The position numbers and the translations under genes were made by a program. A DNA stretch of 64,000 nt from Spirosoma aerolatum (GTDB lineage Bacteria > Bacteroidota > Bacteroidia > Cytophagales > Spirosomataceae): the NCBI RefSeq assembly GCF_002056795.1, contig NZ_CP020104.1, positions 3,917,001-3,981,000 on the forward strand, in the 5' to 3' direction. Positions within the stretch are counted from its first letter, which is position 1. The number at the start of each line of letters is the position of its first letter. This document shows positions 1-7,545 of this stretch, piece by piece. The notes beneath the pieces are model-generated. The model worked only from the letters and a program-made list of their open reading frames with translations. It ran no database searches and was not told the origin of the DNA.

Positions 1-1555
1 AAGACAGACCGTCAACTTTCAAGTCCATCTGACAAGCCACGATGCCCTTTTCAGTACCAGTTACTTTAAAATCCATATCGCCGAGGTGATCCTCATCACC
101 GAGAATATCCGACAACACGGCATATTTCTCACCGTCAGAGATCAATCCCATAGCGATACCAGCCACAGGAGCCTTTATTTTAACCCCAGCATCCATCAAC
201 GCCATGGTACCGGCACAAACCGTTGCCATCGACGATGATCCATTCGATTCCAGAATATCCGATACCACCCGGATGGTGTATGGATTTTCTTCGTCGGGAG
301 GCAATACTTTTTTCAATGAGCGATGAGCCAGGTTACCATGTCCGATTTCACGTCGGCCAGCCCCCCGGTTTGGTTTTACTTCGCCCGTTGAAAAACCAGG
401 GAAGTTATAGTGCAGCAGGAATTTCTCATAGCCCTGGAACAGCGGCTGATCGACAATCTGCTCATCAGTTTTTGTACCCAGCGTAGCTGTAGTGAGCGAC
501 TGCGTTTCACCACGCGTGAAGAGTGCAGACCCGTGCGGACCAGGTAACAGACCAGCTTCAGCCGAGATCGGACGAATTTCATCTAATTTCCGACCATCCA
601 GACGCACCCGCTCATCCAGCACCAATCGACGGGAGGCTTCCCATTCCAGATCATGGATGTAGGTTTTGATTAGACTGACATTCACTTCCGATCCTTCGGG
701 GAACGAAGCAATGTATTCATCACGAATAGCTTTGAACGCTTCCGAACGACCCTTCTTGCTTGGGTTTTGCTGACGAGCTACGGCATAGATCTTATCGTAC
801 GTTGCCGCCCGCACAGCCGCCCGAAGCTCTTCGTCATGCGTTTCGTGGTTATATTCCCGCTTTACGGTTTTTCCAACTTTCGCTTCCAGTTCTTTCTGGG
901 CTTGGCACTGAACTTTGATGGCTTCGTGGGCAGCTTTCAGCGCTTCCACGACCTCAGCTTCAGAGCATTCGCTCATTTCGCCTTCCACCATACAAATATC
1001 TTTTTCTGTAGCGGCTACAATCAGATCGATCGTTGCTCGATTCAGATCGGCCGTTTTCGGATTGATTTGATACTTTCCGTCAATTTTTGCGACCCGAACT
1101 TCCGAAATTGGGCCATTGAATGGAATATCAGATACGGCCAGCGCAGAAGAAGCCGCTAAGGCTGCCAGCGCATCGGGCTGTACTTCGGGATCAGCCGAAA
1201 TCAGGGTAATAATCACCTGGGTATCGGCATGGTAATTATCTGGGAAGATAGGCCGCAGAGCCCGGTCGACTAAACGACTGATCAGAATTTCGTAATCGCT
1301 TAATCGGCCTTCACGACGCTGAAAGCTTCCTGGAATTCGGCCAGCCGAAGCAAATTTTTCCTGATAATCAACAGATAAAGGCAGAAAATCAACGCCTTCT
1401 TTGGCTTCTTTACTCGATACAACTGTGGCTAACAGCATGGTGTCGCCCAGCCTGACAACCACCGCTCCGTCGGCCTGACGGGCCATTTTGCCGGTTTCGA
1501 TGGTAATTTCCCGCCCGTCGGGCAGCGCAACGGATTGCGTGGTAATTTGAAACAT
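1..1555 (-). CDS. pnp: Polyribonucleotide nucleotidyltransferase (PNPase), C-terminus outside window
   Basis: PNPase degrades RNA 3'-to-5' by phosphorolysis and is a core enzyme of mRNA turnover. The start ATG at 1555 gives [18 protein letters not shown], followed by a first RNase PH-like domain with [13 protein letters not shown] and the [11 protein letters not shown] stretch. The second RNase PH-like core carries [15 protein letters not shown] at about residues 340-360 and [17 protein letters not shown] close to the window edge; the latter holds the conserved catalytic-region aspartates. About 518 codons are visible, and the family is usually near 710, so the KH and S1 RNA-binding domains lie beyond position 1. 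The gene follows rpsO on the same strand, the common bacterial rpsO-pnp order. I see no frameshift in the visible part. Confidence 0.97.
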   Translation of the reverse strand, partial: MFQITTQSVALPDGREITIETGKMARQADGAVVVRLGDTMLLATVVSSKEAKEGVDFLPLSVDYQEKFASAGRIPGSFQRREGRLSDYEILISRLVDRALRPIFPDNYHADTQVIITLISADPEVQPDALAALAASSALAVSDIPFNGPISEVRVAKIDGKYQINPKTADLNRATIDLIVAATEKDICMVEGEMSECSEAEVVEALKAAHEAIKVQCQAQKELEAKVGKTVKREYNHETHDEELRAAVRAATYDKIYAVARQQNPSKKGRSEAFKAIRDEYIASFPEGSEVNVSLIKTYIHDLEWEASRRLVLDERVRLDGRKLDEIRPISAEAGLLPGPHGSALFTRGETQSLTTATLGTKTDEQIVDQPLFQGYEKFLLHYNFPGFSTGEVKPNRGAGRREIGHGNLAHRSLKKVLPPDEENPYTIRVVSDILESNGSSSMATVCAGTMALMDAGVKIKAPVAGIAMGLISDGEKYAVLSDILGDEDHLGDMDFKVTGTEKGIVACQMDLKVDGLS

Positions 1556-1682
1556 ACAACAGATTTTGAATACGTCCTCTACAGCTTTAAACCGCGTGGG
1601 ATTAGTCGAGTTGTACTAATCCCCAATTATTTTATTTAATCAAAAAAATTCACTCTATTTGGTGTAGAAACAACAAAAATGA

Positions 1683-1713
1683 GGGAATCTACTATAAGCA
1701 GATTCCCTTTTTT
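1683..1713 (-). terminator. Hairpin between rpsO and pnp
   Basis: An 8-bp perfect inverted repeat (GGGAATCT / AGATTCCC, 1683-1690 and 1700-1707) encloses a 9-nt loop. On the minus strand it follows the rpsO stop and is followed by TCATTTTTG, a weak U-tract; on the plus strand it is followed by six T. It could terminate rpsO transcripts partly or act as an RNA-processing site upstream of pnp. Confidence 0.55.
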
Positions 1714-1726
1714 AACCAGAGCCCGA

Positions 1727-2002
1727 TTACTTCCGTAATCCCAGCGCTGCCAGAATAGCCCGGTAACGCATGATGTCTTTTTTCTGGAGGTAATTCAGCA
1801 ACCGCCGACGTTTACCTACTAATTTTAAAAGACCCAGTTGGGTACCATAATCGTGCTTGTGAACTTTCAGGTGCTCAGTTAAATGACTGATCCGATACGT
1901 GAACAGCGCGATCTGGGATTCGGCCGACCCGGTGTCCGTTGCACTTTTGGCGTACCCCGAGGTGGAGAAAATCTCCTGTTTTTTTTCGGTCGTTAGATAC
2001 AT
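1727..2002 (-). CDS. rpsO: 30S ribosomal protein S15
   Basis: S15 is a primary 16S rRNA-binding protein of the small subunit platform. The 91-residue product has the usual family length and its signature features: a [14 protein letters not shown] segment near residues 25-40, [14 protein letters not shown] with the conserved H/D pair, and the basic [15 protein letters not shown] helix near residues 58-72. It lies upstream of pnp on the same strand, separated by a hairpin. A -7-like element TATCTTTG lies 41 bp upstream of the start. Confidence 0.98.
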   Translation of the reverse strand: MYLTTEKKQEIFSTSGYAKSATDTGSAESQIALFTYRISHLTEHLKVHKHDYGTQLGLLKLVGKRRRLLNYLQKKDIMRYRAILAALGLRK

Positions 2003-2042
2003 CTTCAGACAGCTAAATGATAAAAATTTATGAATTCGGGGG

Positions 2043-2050
2043 CAAAGATA
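2043..2050 (-). promoter_or_regulatory. Probable -7 element of the rpsO promoter
   Basis: Read on the minus strand the sequence is TATCTTTG, an exact match to the Bacteroidota -7 consensus TAnnTTTG. It lies 40 bp before the rpsO start, which implies a leader of roughly 35 nt. No clear TTTG -33 element is present at the expected distance, so the call rests on the -7 element alone. Confidence 0.4.
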
Positions 2051-2117
2051 GTGAAAAAATTCTATAATCGGTTGCCGCCAGTCAATAGTTTATGTAATAC
2101 GTACAGAATAATCCAAT

Positions 2118-3632
2118 TTATGCCTGATTGCTTACAGCTATAGATTGCCGATTTCGAAACGCATCCCATTTCCGTTTTAAACGCTCCCAGGCTATCACAT
2201 ATACATCCTTATCGAACAGGCGGGAATCATGACGTGCCCGCTGCATCAGCAATAATCCGATCGGAAACAGCACAATATTAGCCATCCAAGCACCTAAAGG
2301 TACCCAGAGAAGCCCATCTTTGGCATATTTATCACCGGCAATGGTCAGTACATACAGGAAAATAAAGAAGACGATGGCTATCAGGACGGGCACTCCAAAG
2401 CCCCCTTTTTTAATAATGGCTCCCATCGAAGCGCCGATGAGAAACATTACAAAAATTGAAATCGATTGCGTGAATTTATGATGTGATTCTAACTGGTATT
2501 TCCAGACATTTTTTTCTTTCTCAGTCAGATAGGTCACGTTGGAGGTCGCATACGACAAAATATTCTGGGCTGAGTTGAGTGCTAGTTGTGCTAGTTCCGG
2601 CCGGGCAATCTGGTGCTTCCTTAGTAGGGAATCAACCCATTTCCCATCCATTACCTTTTTTTTGTGTACCGTCCCATCCGATTTAAACTGATAGCTGTAA
2701 TATTGCCGGGATGTACTGGCAACATTCAGGCTGGTACTTGTATAATCTTTTCGTAGTGAATCGGTCAGGTCCGATAGTTCCTTTAGATTTTTCATGTACT
2801 CATGATACTCGAACTGGTTTTCGTCGGTCCGCTTGATACCGAATGATTCCAGGCTAATTACCAGCCGATAATCTTTAAAGCCATTTCGCATAAATTGCCC
2901 CCCTCGCACCAGCGACCCTCCGCTGGCGTAACTCACGGTGCTATTATCCGAATATTCCTGGTAATCGTTACCATTGAACAGTTCAAAAACGAGGTATGTA
3001 CGGTCTTTATCCGTATACATACGTCCCGAATCAGCCAGAATAATCTCGCGGTTGCCCGATTCAAGCCCACTCATGGGATGTTTATAAATGACCAGGCCTT
3101 TCAGCAAATCGCCATTTTGGCTATCCTTAGCCCCTTTAATCTTGTGGTCTACTTTGATGCTATAGCCAGGAAGATCGTTGTAAAATATTCCTTCTTTAAG
3201 GTTTAAGGCGGCTTTTGCTGTTTTAATATCGTACAGCAAACTGTAGCCTTTCAAGTTTGCCCAGGGCGACACCGAATTATTAAACCAGAATGAAAAAATG
3301 CTAATGCCTATGGCCACGATTAGCAAAGGGCGCATAGCTCTTGTCAGCGAGATGCCAGCGCTTTTTAAGGCCGTCAATTCAAAAAACTCACCCAGGTTGC
3401 CAAATGTCATAAGGGACGAGAGCAACACGGCTAAAGGCAATGCTGTCGGAATTGTCAACAGTGCAAAGTAGAAAAGTAACCGGGCAAAGGTAGCCAGATC
3501 AAGGTCTTTCGATACGAAATCATCAATATAAAACATCAGCAGCCGCATCAGAAAGATAAAGATGACGACGGCCAGGGTCAAAAAAAACGGCCCCCAAAAT
3601 GAGCCGAGTATTAGTTTATCAACCTTTTTCAT
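2118..3632 (-). CDS. LptF/LptG-family lipopolysaccharide export permease
   Basis: This inner-membrane protein belongs to the YjgP/YjgQ (LptF/LptG) family, whose members form the transmembrane part of the ABC exporter that extracts LPS and hands it to the periplasmic bridge. The 504-residue product has the family layout. Three N-terminal membrane spans lie at about residues 8-30, 48-75 and 100-120; the short FFELTALKSAGISL motif is the coupling segment that contacts the ATPase; a large periplasmic region follows; and three C-terminal spans lie at about residues 392-480. The periplasmic part is longer than in the roughly 360-residue E. coli proteins, as is common in Bacteroidota. Sequence alone does not tell LptF from LptG. 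The START-like gene lies upstream on the same strand, about 110 bp away. Confidence 0.9.
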   Translation of the reverse strand: MKKVDKLILGSFWGPFFLTLAVVIFIFLMRLLMFYIDDFVSKDLDLATFARLLFYFALLTIPTALPLAVLLSSLMTFGNLGEFFELTALKSAGISLTRAMRPLLIVAIGISIFSFWFNNSVSPWANLKGYSLLYDIKTAKAALNLKEGIFYNDLPGYSIKVDHKIKGAKDSQNGDLLKGLVIYKHPMSGLESGNREIILADSGRMYTDKDRTYLVFELFNGNDYQEYSDNSTVSYASGGSLVRGGQFMRNGFKDYRLVISLESFGIKRTDENQFEYHEYMKNLKELSDLTDSLRKDYTSTSLNVASTSRQYYSYQFKSDGTVHKKKVMDGKWVDSLLRKHQIARPELAQLALNSAQNILSYATSNVTYLTEKEKNVWKYQLESHHKFTQSISIFVMFLIGASMGAIIKKGGFGVPVLIAIVFFIFLYVLTIAGDKYAKDGLLWVPLGAWMANIVLFPIGLLLMQRARHDSRLFDKDVYVIAWERLKRKWDAFRNRQSIAVSNQA

Positions 3633-3649
3633 TCAACTGTTCAATGCAC

Positions 3650-3737
3650 AATGAAAAATGGATAATGGTATAACGACTAGATATACACACACTATACATT
3701 CGGATCCGCCCGTGCGGTTCATTTTCCATTATTCATT
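3650..3737. repeat. Intergenic quasi-palindrome (AATGGATAATG type)
   Basis: Arms 3650-3669 and 3718-3737 match in inverted orientation at about 16 of 20 positions and are built from AATGAAAA / AATGGATAATG-like units. The 48-nt centre contains CCGCCCGTGCGG. It lies between the START-like and LptF/G genes. It shares its architecture, not its sequence, with five other intergenic elements in the window. Confidence 0.5.
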
Positions 3738-3745
3738 AACATAAT

Positions 3746-4138
3746 TTAACTGCCAACAATTTCTCGGAGCTTTTCCATCAGGCCGTCCCAAAGGTCTTTC
3801 AGTTCTTCTTCATCGGTTGTGCTGGAGTAATCAGTAATGCGTAAAAATGTCGATTGAGTCAATTCGCTCTGGTCGACCCGGAAGTCTACATAATTATTAT
3901 CGGAGCCTTCATCGTCTGTATCCAGAAACTCGAAGCGCACTCCCTTATTCTGCCGCATCGACACCTGCCTGGCTATATGGCTTTCGTTATCCCATTGGAA
4001 ATCGAACCGCTGTTCTGGCATGGTATTAACTTTGGTAGCAAACCACTGCGACAGGCCAGATGCTGTGCTAATGTAGGGGAACAGCATTTTTGGGGAGGCC
4101 CGGAGTTCATACTCGGCCACGAATTTATATTTCTCCAT
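3746..4138 (-). CDS. START-like (SRPBCC/AHSA1-type) domain protein
   Basis: This 130-residue soluble protein resembles the small START-like proteins conserved in Bacteroidota. It begins with FVAEYELRASPKMLFPYIST, followed by GLSQWFA, the usual N-terminal strand, helix and 'W-F' turn of AHSA1/SRPBCC ligand-binding folds. It ends in an acidic linker and a long helix, DEEELKDLWDGLMEKLREIV, that would close the hydrophobic cavity. There is no signal peptide or membrane span. Ligand and role are unknown; members of the fold bind hydrophobic ligands or act as co-chaperones. A good promoter candidate lies 31-62 bp upstream. The position next to an LPS-transport permease may be chance, because a quasi-palindrome separates them. 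Confidence 0.8.
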   Translation of the reverse strand: MEKYKFVAEYELRASPKMLFPYISTASGLSQWFATKVNTMPEQRFDFQWDNESHIARQVSMRQNKGVRFEFLDTDDEGSDNNYVDFRVDQSELTQSTFLRITDYSSTTDEEELKDLWDGLMEKLREIVGS

Positions 4139-4168
4139 AATATTTTACCATAGAAAAGGGGTCGTTGG

Positions 4169-4200
4169 CAAAGGTAAACGATTTTTTTTGCGAAAGTCAA
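4169..4200 (-). promoter_or_regulatory. Promoter candidate for the START-like gene
   Basis: On the minus strand a TTG (TTGAC, plus-strand 4198-4200) is followed 21 bp later by TACCTTTG (4169-4176), an exact TAnnTTTG -7 element. The -7 element ends 30 bp before the ATG at 4138. Confidence 0.5.
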
Positions 4201-4208
4201 CGTCCTTT

Positions 4209-4239
4209 TTTGCATTAAGTCAATTTTTCCTTACTTTTG
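4209..4239 (+). promoter_or_regulatory. tRNA-Met promoter (-33 TTTG, -7 TACTTTTG)
   Basis: TTTG at 4209-4212 and TACTTTTG at 4232-4239 are separated by exactly 19 bp, matching the Bacteroidota housekeeping promoter TTTG-N19-21-TAnnTTTG. The mature tRNA begins 13 bp after the -7 element. This is the cleanest promoter in the window; it lies back to back with the START-gene promoter. Confidence 0.65.
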
Positions 4240-4252
4240 TGGCATCAAATTC

Positions 4253-4326
4253 GGCGGGGTAGCTCAGATGGTTAGAGCGTAGGATTCATAACCCTAAGGT
4301 CGGCAGTTCGATCCTGCTCCCCGCTA
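4253..4326 (+). tRNA. tRNA-Met (anticodon CAT), elongator type
   Basis: The sequence folds as a cloverleaf. The acceptor stem is GGCGGGG / CCCCGCT (one G:U pair), the D arm is GCTC...GAGC, the anticodon loop is TTCATAA with CAT, and the T arm is GGCAG-TTCGATC-CTGCT. The discriminator base is A and CCA is not encoded. The anticodon stem lacks the three G:C pairs of initiator tRNA, so elongator Met is more likely than fMet. A lysidine-modified tRNA-Ile(CAT) cannot be fully excluded from sequence. A promoter lies just upstream and a terminator 28 bp downstream. Confidence 0.96.
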
Positions 4327-4353
4327 CGAATCTTGTTCTTAGCACGAATGATG

Positions 4354-4378
4354 GACCCGCCTTCAAAGCGGGTCTTTT
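4354..4378 (+). terminator. Rho-independent terminator of tRNA-Met
   Basis: GACCCGC (4354-4360) pairs with GCGGGTC (4368-4374) around a 7-nt loop, followed by TTTTAT. It makes the tRNA a single-gene transcription unit. Confidence 0.8.
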
Positions 4379-4669
4379 ATGTTAACAGCCTAGCCATCAT
4401 CCTTTCTTTTTTGAAACAGGGCTGTGTCGGCTGACCCCAGTTACATGCTTACTCCAAGATAATCCACAACTTTTGACTTTGATTCCTATATCATCCGAAA
4501 TGAAAGTTTCGTATTAGTCGATCAGTGCTTTTTCGATACCGAACAAGCCCAGTTGCACCTATTCGTCATTATAGGCATTAAACTTTCTTTTTACCAATCG
4601 GTTTCGCTATTACAGTTATTAACGTAGAGCTTATAAAGTGTTAGCTCAGCTTTTAAGCTGTAACCGATT
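4379..4669. other. Intergenic region upstream of the histidine kinase
   Basis: About 290 bp between the tRNA terminator and the kinase start. I find no open frame with coding character, no convincing TAnnTTTG element and no strong hairpin. Confidence 0.5.
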
Positions 4670-5980
4670 ATGTTCAGTATGATGCAGCAAATCGACACAT
4701 TGGAAACAAACGTTTCTCAACCGTCTCCATTAGCCCCGATTGCGGCTTACCTACTCGCCAAACGGGAAATTATTTTTAACACCTGGAGGACACGGATTGA
4801 AAACGATCGGCTGGCAATGCCCACAGCAGCCACGCTGGCCCGCGACGAATTTAACGATCAGATTCCTCTGATTCTCGATGTACTGGATTGCCGACTACTC
4901 GGTCGGCCGGAGAAATGGTCGCCTTTTGAGAAAGCCAAAGAACATGGATTACATCGCTGGCAAAAAGGCTATTCTCTTACCGAACTACTACAGGAACTGG
5001 CCCATCTGCACCAGCTTCTGGTATATGAGCTGGAGCTATTCGTCTCAACTTCCACAACAATAGCGTCCATTGCCCTAACTCAGGCTTTTGGGCATATCAA
5101 TACGCTCATGCTGGAAGTTATTCGGGGTAGTACAGTACAGTTTGACGAATTACAACGGCAGGAAGCCTCCCAGCGTGCAGCCAAACTCCAACAGGCGTTA
5201 GCGTCACTCAGTGAGTTAAGCCAGCAACGGGGCGAATTACTTCGAACAGCCACCCATGATCTTCGTAGTTATTACGGTCTGATACGCAATGCCGCCTGGC
5301 TTCTTGACCAGCCCGGAACGGAAGAAGAACAAGCCCAATGGCGAGGCATGTGGCAGCGAAATTTAGATAATGCGGCAACGTTACTGACCGAGTTGATGGA
5401 CCTGGCCCGTTTGGAAGCTGGTCAGGAGACGATGCAACTGGAATCATTCGATGCAGGTGAATTGCTGCGTCAGATTGCTCAGAGTGTACAACCCATTGTT
5501 CAACAGCACCAGATAAATCTGGAGTGGGCAGGGCCTGATACGCTGCTGGTAGAAGGGGATAAAATAAAAGTACAGCGTATCATTCATAACCTGCTCATCA
5601 ATGCCCTCCATCACACGCCAACTGGTTTAATTACTCTGAGCTGGAGCAGGGAGGACAACTTTCGCTGGGTCATAAGCATACAAGATACTGGCCCTGGATT
5701 ACCACCCGATGTGGTTCAGGAACTGGGTCAGTATCTCATGCCAACAGCCGATTCTACGGCCGTATTTCAGAGTCCACCAACTGATGGTTTATTTATTGCC
5801 AGTAACCGGAAAGAACAGAGCGTATCTTCCCCAACGCAATCCAAGGGAGAAGGCATTGGCCTCATGATTGTGAAACGCCTTTGCGAATTACTGCATGCCA
5901 CTATGGACATCGAAACAAAGCCAGACGTTGGTACAATCTTCCGGATTATTTTCCCGATGCATTATCCGAAGAGCCAATAG
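4670..5980 (+). CDS. Soluble sensor histidine kinase with RsbRD-type N-terminal domain
   Basis: The 436-residue product is a cytoplasmic histidine kinase with no membrane span. Residues 20-165 are all helical and resemble the RsbRD N-terminal domain (GLHRWQKGYSLTELLQELA, then LEVIRGS). The H-box TATHDLRSYYGLIRNAAWLL places the phospho-acceptor at His196. The HATPase part has the N-box VQRIIHNLLINALHHTP, the G1 box DTGPGLP and a G2 box KGEGIGLMIVKRL; an insertion of about 50 residues between G1 and G2 contains a low-complexity Ser/Thr/Pro stretch. No response regulator lies nearby, so it is an orphan kinase; the RsbRD-like input suggests general stress sensing, but that is inference. Composition is like its neighbours. 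Confidence 0.85.
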   Translation: MFSMMQQIDTLETNVSQPSPLAPIAAYLLAKREIIFNTWRTRIENDRLAMPTAATLARDEFNDQIPLILDVLDCRLLGRPEKWSPFEKAKEHGLHRWQKGYSLTELLQELAHLHQLLVYELELFVSTSTTIASIALTQAFGHINTLMLEVIRGSTVQFDELQRQEASQRAAKLQQALASLSELSQQRGELLRTATHDLRSYYGLIRNAAWLLDQPGTEEEQAQWRGMWQRNLDNAATLLTELMDLARLEAGQETMQLESFDAGELLRQIAQSVQPIVQQHQINLEWAGPDTLLVEGDKIKVQRIIHNLLINALHHTPTGLITLSWSREDNFRWVISIQDTGPGLPPDVVQELGQYLMPTADSTAVFQSPPTDGLFIASNRKEQSVSSPTQSKGEGIGLMIVKRLCELLHATMDIETKPDVGTIFRIIFPMHYPKSQ

Positions 5981-5989
5981 ATTATTACG

Positions 5990-6190
5990 AAACGAACAGC
6001 TTTTTGCAGTAGGCTGGTGGCGTAATACTACTTTGAGCTTACCAGATCCAGCCGATCCGGTTTTGATCCTGGTTGTCAGGCCAACGGGATAAGGGCCCAG
6101 CGACGGATTCGTATCCTTATCCGTTAACGTAATACTAAACCCAATTTCCAATAACGATGTATTTTCACGAATCCGGATGTCTGCCCATTC
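5990..6190 (-). pseudogene. Remnant of a Bacteroidota 'type 1 periplasmic binding fold' family protein
   Basis: In one minus-strand frame, a stop at 6191-6193 is followed by about 60 codons reading EWADIRIRENTSLLEIGFS, then LTDKDTNPSLGPYPVGLTTR and TGSAGSGKLKVVLRHQP. From memory this resembles the C-terminal part of small exported Bacteroidota proteins that end in a PVGL...TG.AG.G.L...LRHQP motif. There is no usable upstream start, and after LRHQP the usual end of the family is replaced by unrelated codons running into the 3' end of the histidine kinase. I read it as the tail of a deleted gene. A short TTG-started gene of 87 codons is the alternative but has no signal peptide. Confidence 0.45.
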
Positions 6191-6299
6191 TTAATTTGGC
6201 TGCGATTTACGCAACAACATTGTAAATAAAAACAATTGGCTTAAAAGCTTTATTTTGTAATCGTGGTCAGGACATATTAATCTTGAAGACAAACCTCAA

Positions 6300-6337
6300 C
6301 CCCTAAAAAGGGGAAGCCGCTCCGAAAATCTGAGCGG
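6300..6337. terminator. Hairpins downstream of holA
   Basis: CCGCTC (6317-6322) pairs with GAGCGG (6332-6337), and a second small hairpin CCCCTAAAAAGGGG lies at 6300-6313. On the minus strand the first hairpin follows the holA stop by about 25 bp and is followed by CTTCCCCTTTTT. It is a plausible but not textbook terminator. Confidence 0.4.
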
Positions 6338-6361
6338 TTTCCCTCCCACGTTCCCTTAAGC

Positions 6362-7396
6362 TTAATGCAGAATATCGAACACCAATTCCCGAAGAATATC
6401 CCGTTCACTCATCGTTGGGGCGTCAATGCCCTTGCTCTGCGCATCGGCCCGTCGGATGGCGTTGATCACGGAAGCCACTTTAGCAAGGGGAAAGGTTCGG
6501 GCCGCTGACAGATAATCTTTCACAAAAAATGGATTGACACCCAGCAGGGAGGCCAGCCCTTTATCCGTCTGATCCTTTGACGCCTGAACCATCAACACTT
6601 TGCTGAAATAACCAAACAACTGCGCCAGAATCACGACCAGGGGATTATCTTTCGGATTGTGCCCAAAATAATCGACGATCTGATTGGCTTTTACTACGTC
6701 GCGCTGGGCAAGCGCTTTCTGGAGTTCAAAGACATTATATTCCTTGCTAATACCAACCAGTCGCTCGACAGTAGCTGCCGAAATCTCTTCGCCAACGTGC
6801 AGGTTGATCATCATTTTGTCGATCTCACCTGCCATCCGTTTCAGGTCGTTACCGATATGATCGGCCAGGAGCTGACAGGCTTTAGGGCTTATCTTGGCCC
6901 CCTGTTCACGACAGTACTCTCCCACCCAATCGGGCACTTTGTTGTCGTATAATTTCTTTACGCCCAGCAGTTTACCTTTGGAGCCGAAGGCTTTTACCCA
7001 CGACTTACGCTCATCGAGACCGGGTTTCCCATCTTCTTTTACATAACACAACATCAGAATGGTACTTGGCAACGGGTTAAGCGCATAATCTTCCAGCAAG
7101 GTCTGTGCTGACTTATCACCCAACCCACCCATTTGCTGGGCTTCCTTCACCAGTACCAACTGGCGCTCGGCCATAAACGGATAACGACGGGCGTAATTCA
7201 GCACGGCCCCCACATCGGTATCTTTACCAAACAACACGAACTGATTGAACCCCCGCTCGGCAACCGGAACGGCTACTTTTTCGAGTTCGTCGGCAATTCG
7301 ATCGATATAATACGGCTCGTCGCCATGAATGAGGTAAACGGGCGCAATCCGCTTGTTGCGGATGTCTTTTAATAGGGTATCAACGGCAGCAATCAA
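6362..7396 (-). CDS. holA: DNA polymerase III, delta subunit
   Basis: Delta is the clamp-loader subunit that opens the beta sliding clamp. The 344-residue product has the family opening PVYLIHGDEPYYIDRIADEL, a degenerate P-loop region without the Walker A lysine, as expected for delta. The KAFGSKGKLLGVKKLYDNKV stretch and the GNDLKRMAGEIDKMM helix are typical of delta domain I/II, and a helical collar domain fills the last 120 residues (VFELQKAL, DNPLVVILAQLFGYFSK). Length is normal. A TAATTTTG -7-like element lies at 7455-7462, about 60 bp upstream. The gene stands alone, divergent from the kinase region and downstream of the D-aminoacylase fusion on the same strand. Confidence 0.93.
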   Translation of the reverse strand: MIAAVDTLLKDIRNKRIAPVYLIHGDEPYYIDRIADELEKVAVPVAERGFNQFVLFGKDTDVGAVLNYARRYPFMAERQLVLVKEAQQMGGLGDKSAQTLLEDYALNPLPSTILMLCYVKEDGKPGLDERKSWVKAFGSKGKLLGVKKLYDNKVPDWVGEYCREQGAKISPKACQLLADHIGNDLKRMAGEIDKMMINLHVGEEISAATVERLVGISKEYNVFELQKALAQRDVVKANQIVDYFGHNPKDNPLVVILAQLFGYFSKVLMVQASKDQTDKGLASLLGVNPFFVKDYLSAARTFPLAKVASVINAIRRADAQSKGIDAPTMSERDILRELVFDILH

Positions 7397-7545
7397 TCTG
7401 TACTAAACGTTATGGTTCGTGATGTATTCGCCCAACTGGAAGCAGACCATCCGACAAAATTAAGGGTTTAAGCCGTTAACCGATACGCCTGCCTGAGGTA
7501 TTAATCGAATGATCGCTATAAACACCTAGTCTTTCATGGAACCGC

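Noticed and set aside
767..1159. Plus-strand open frame opposite pnp
   Set aside because: It is antisense to well-supported PNPase codons and has no family features.
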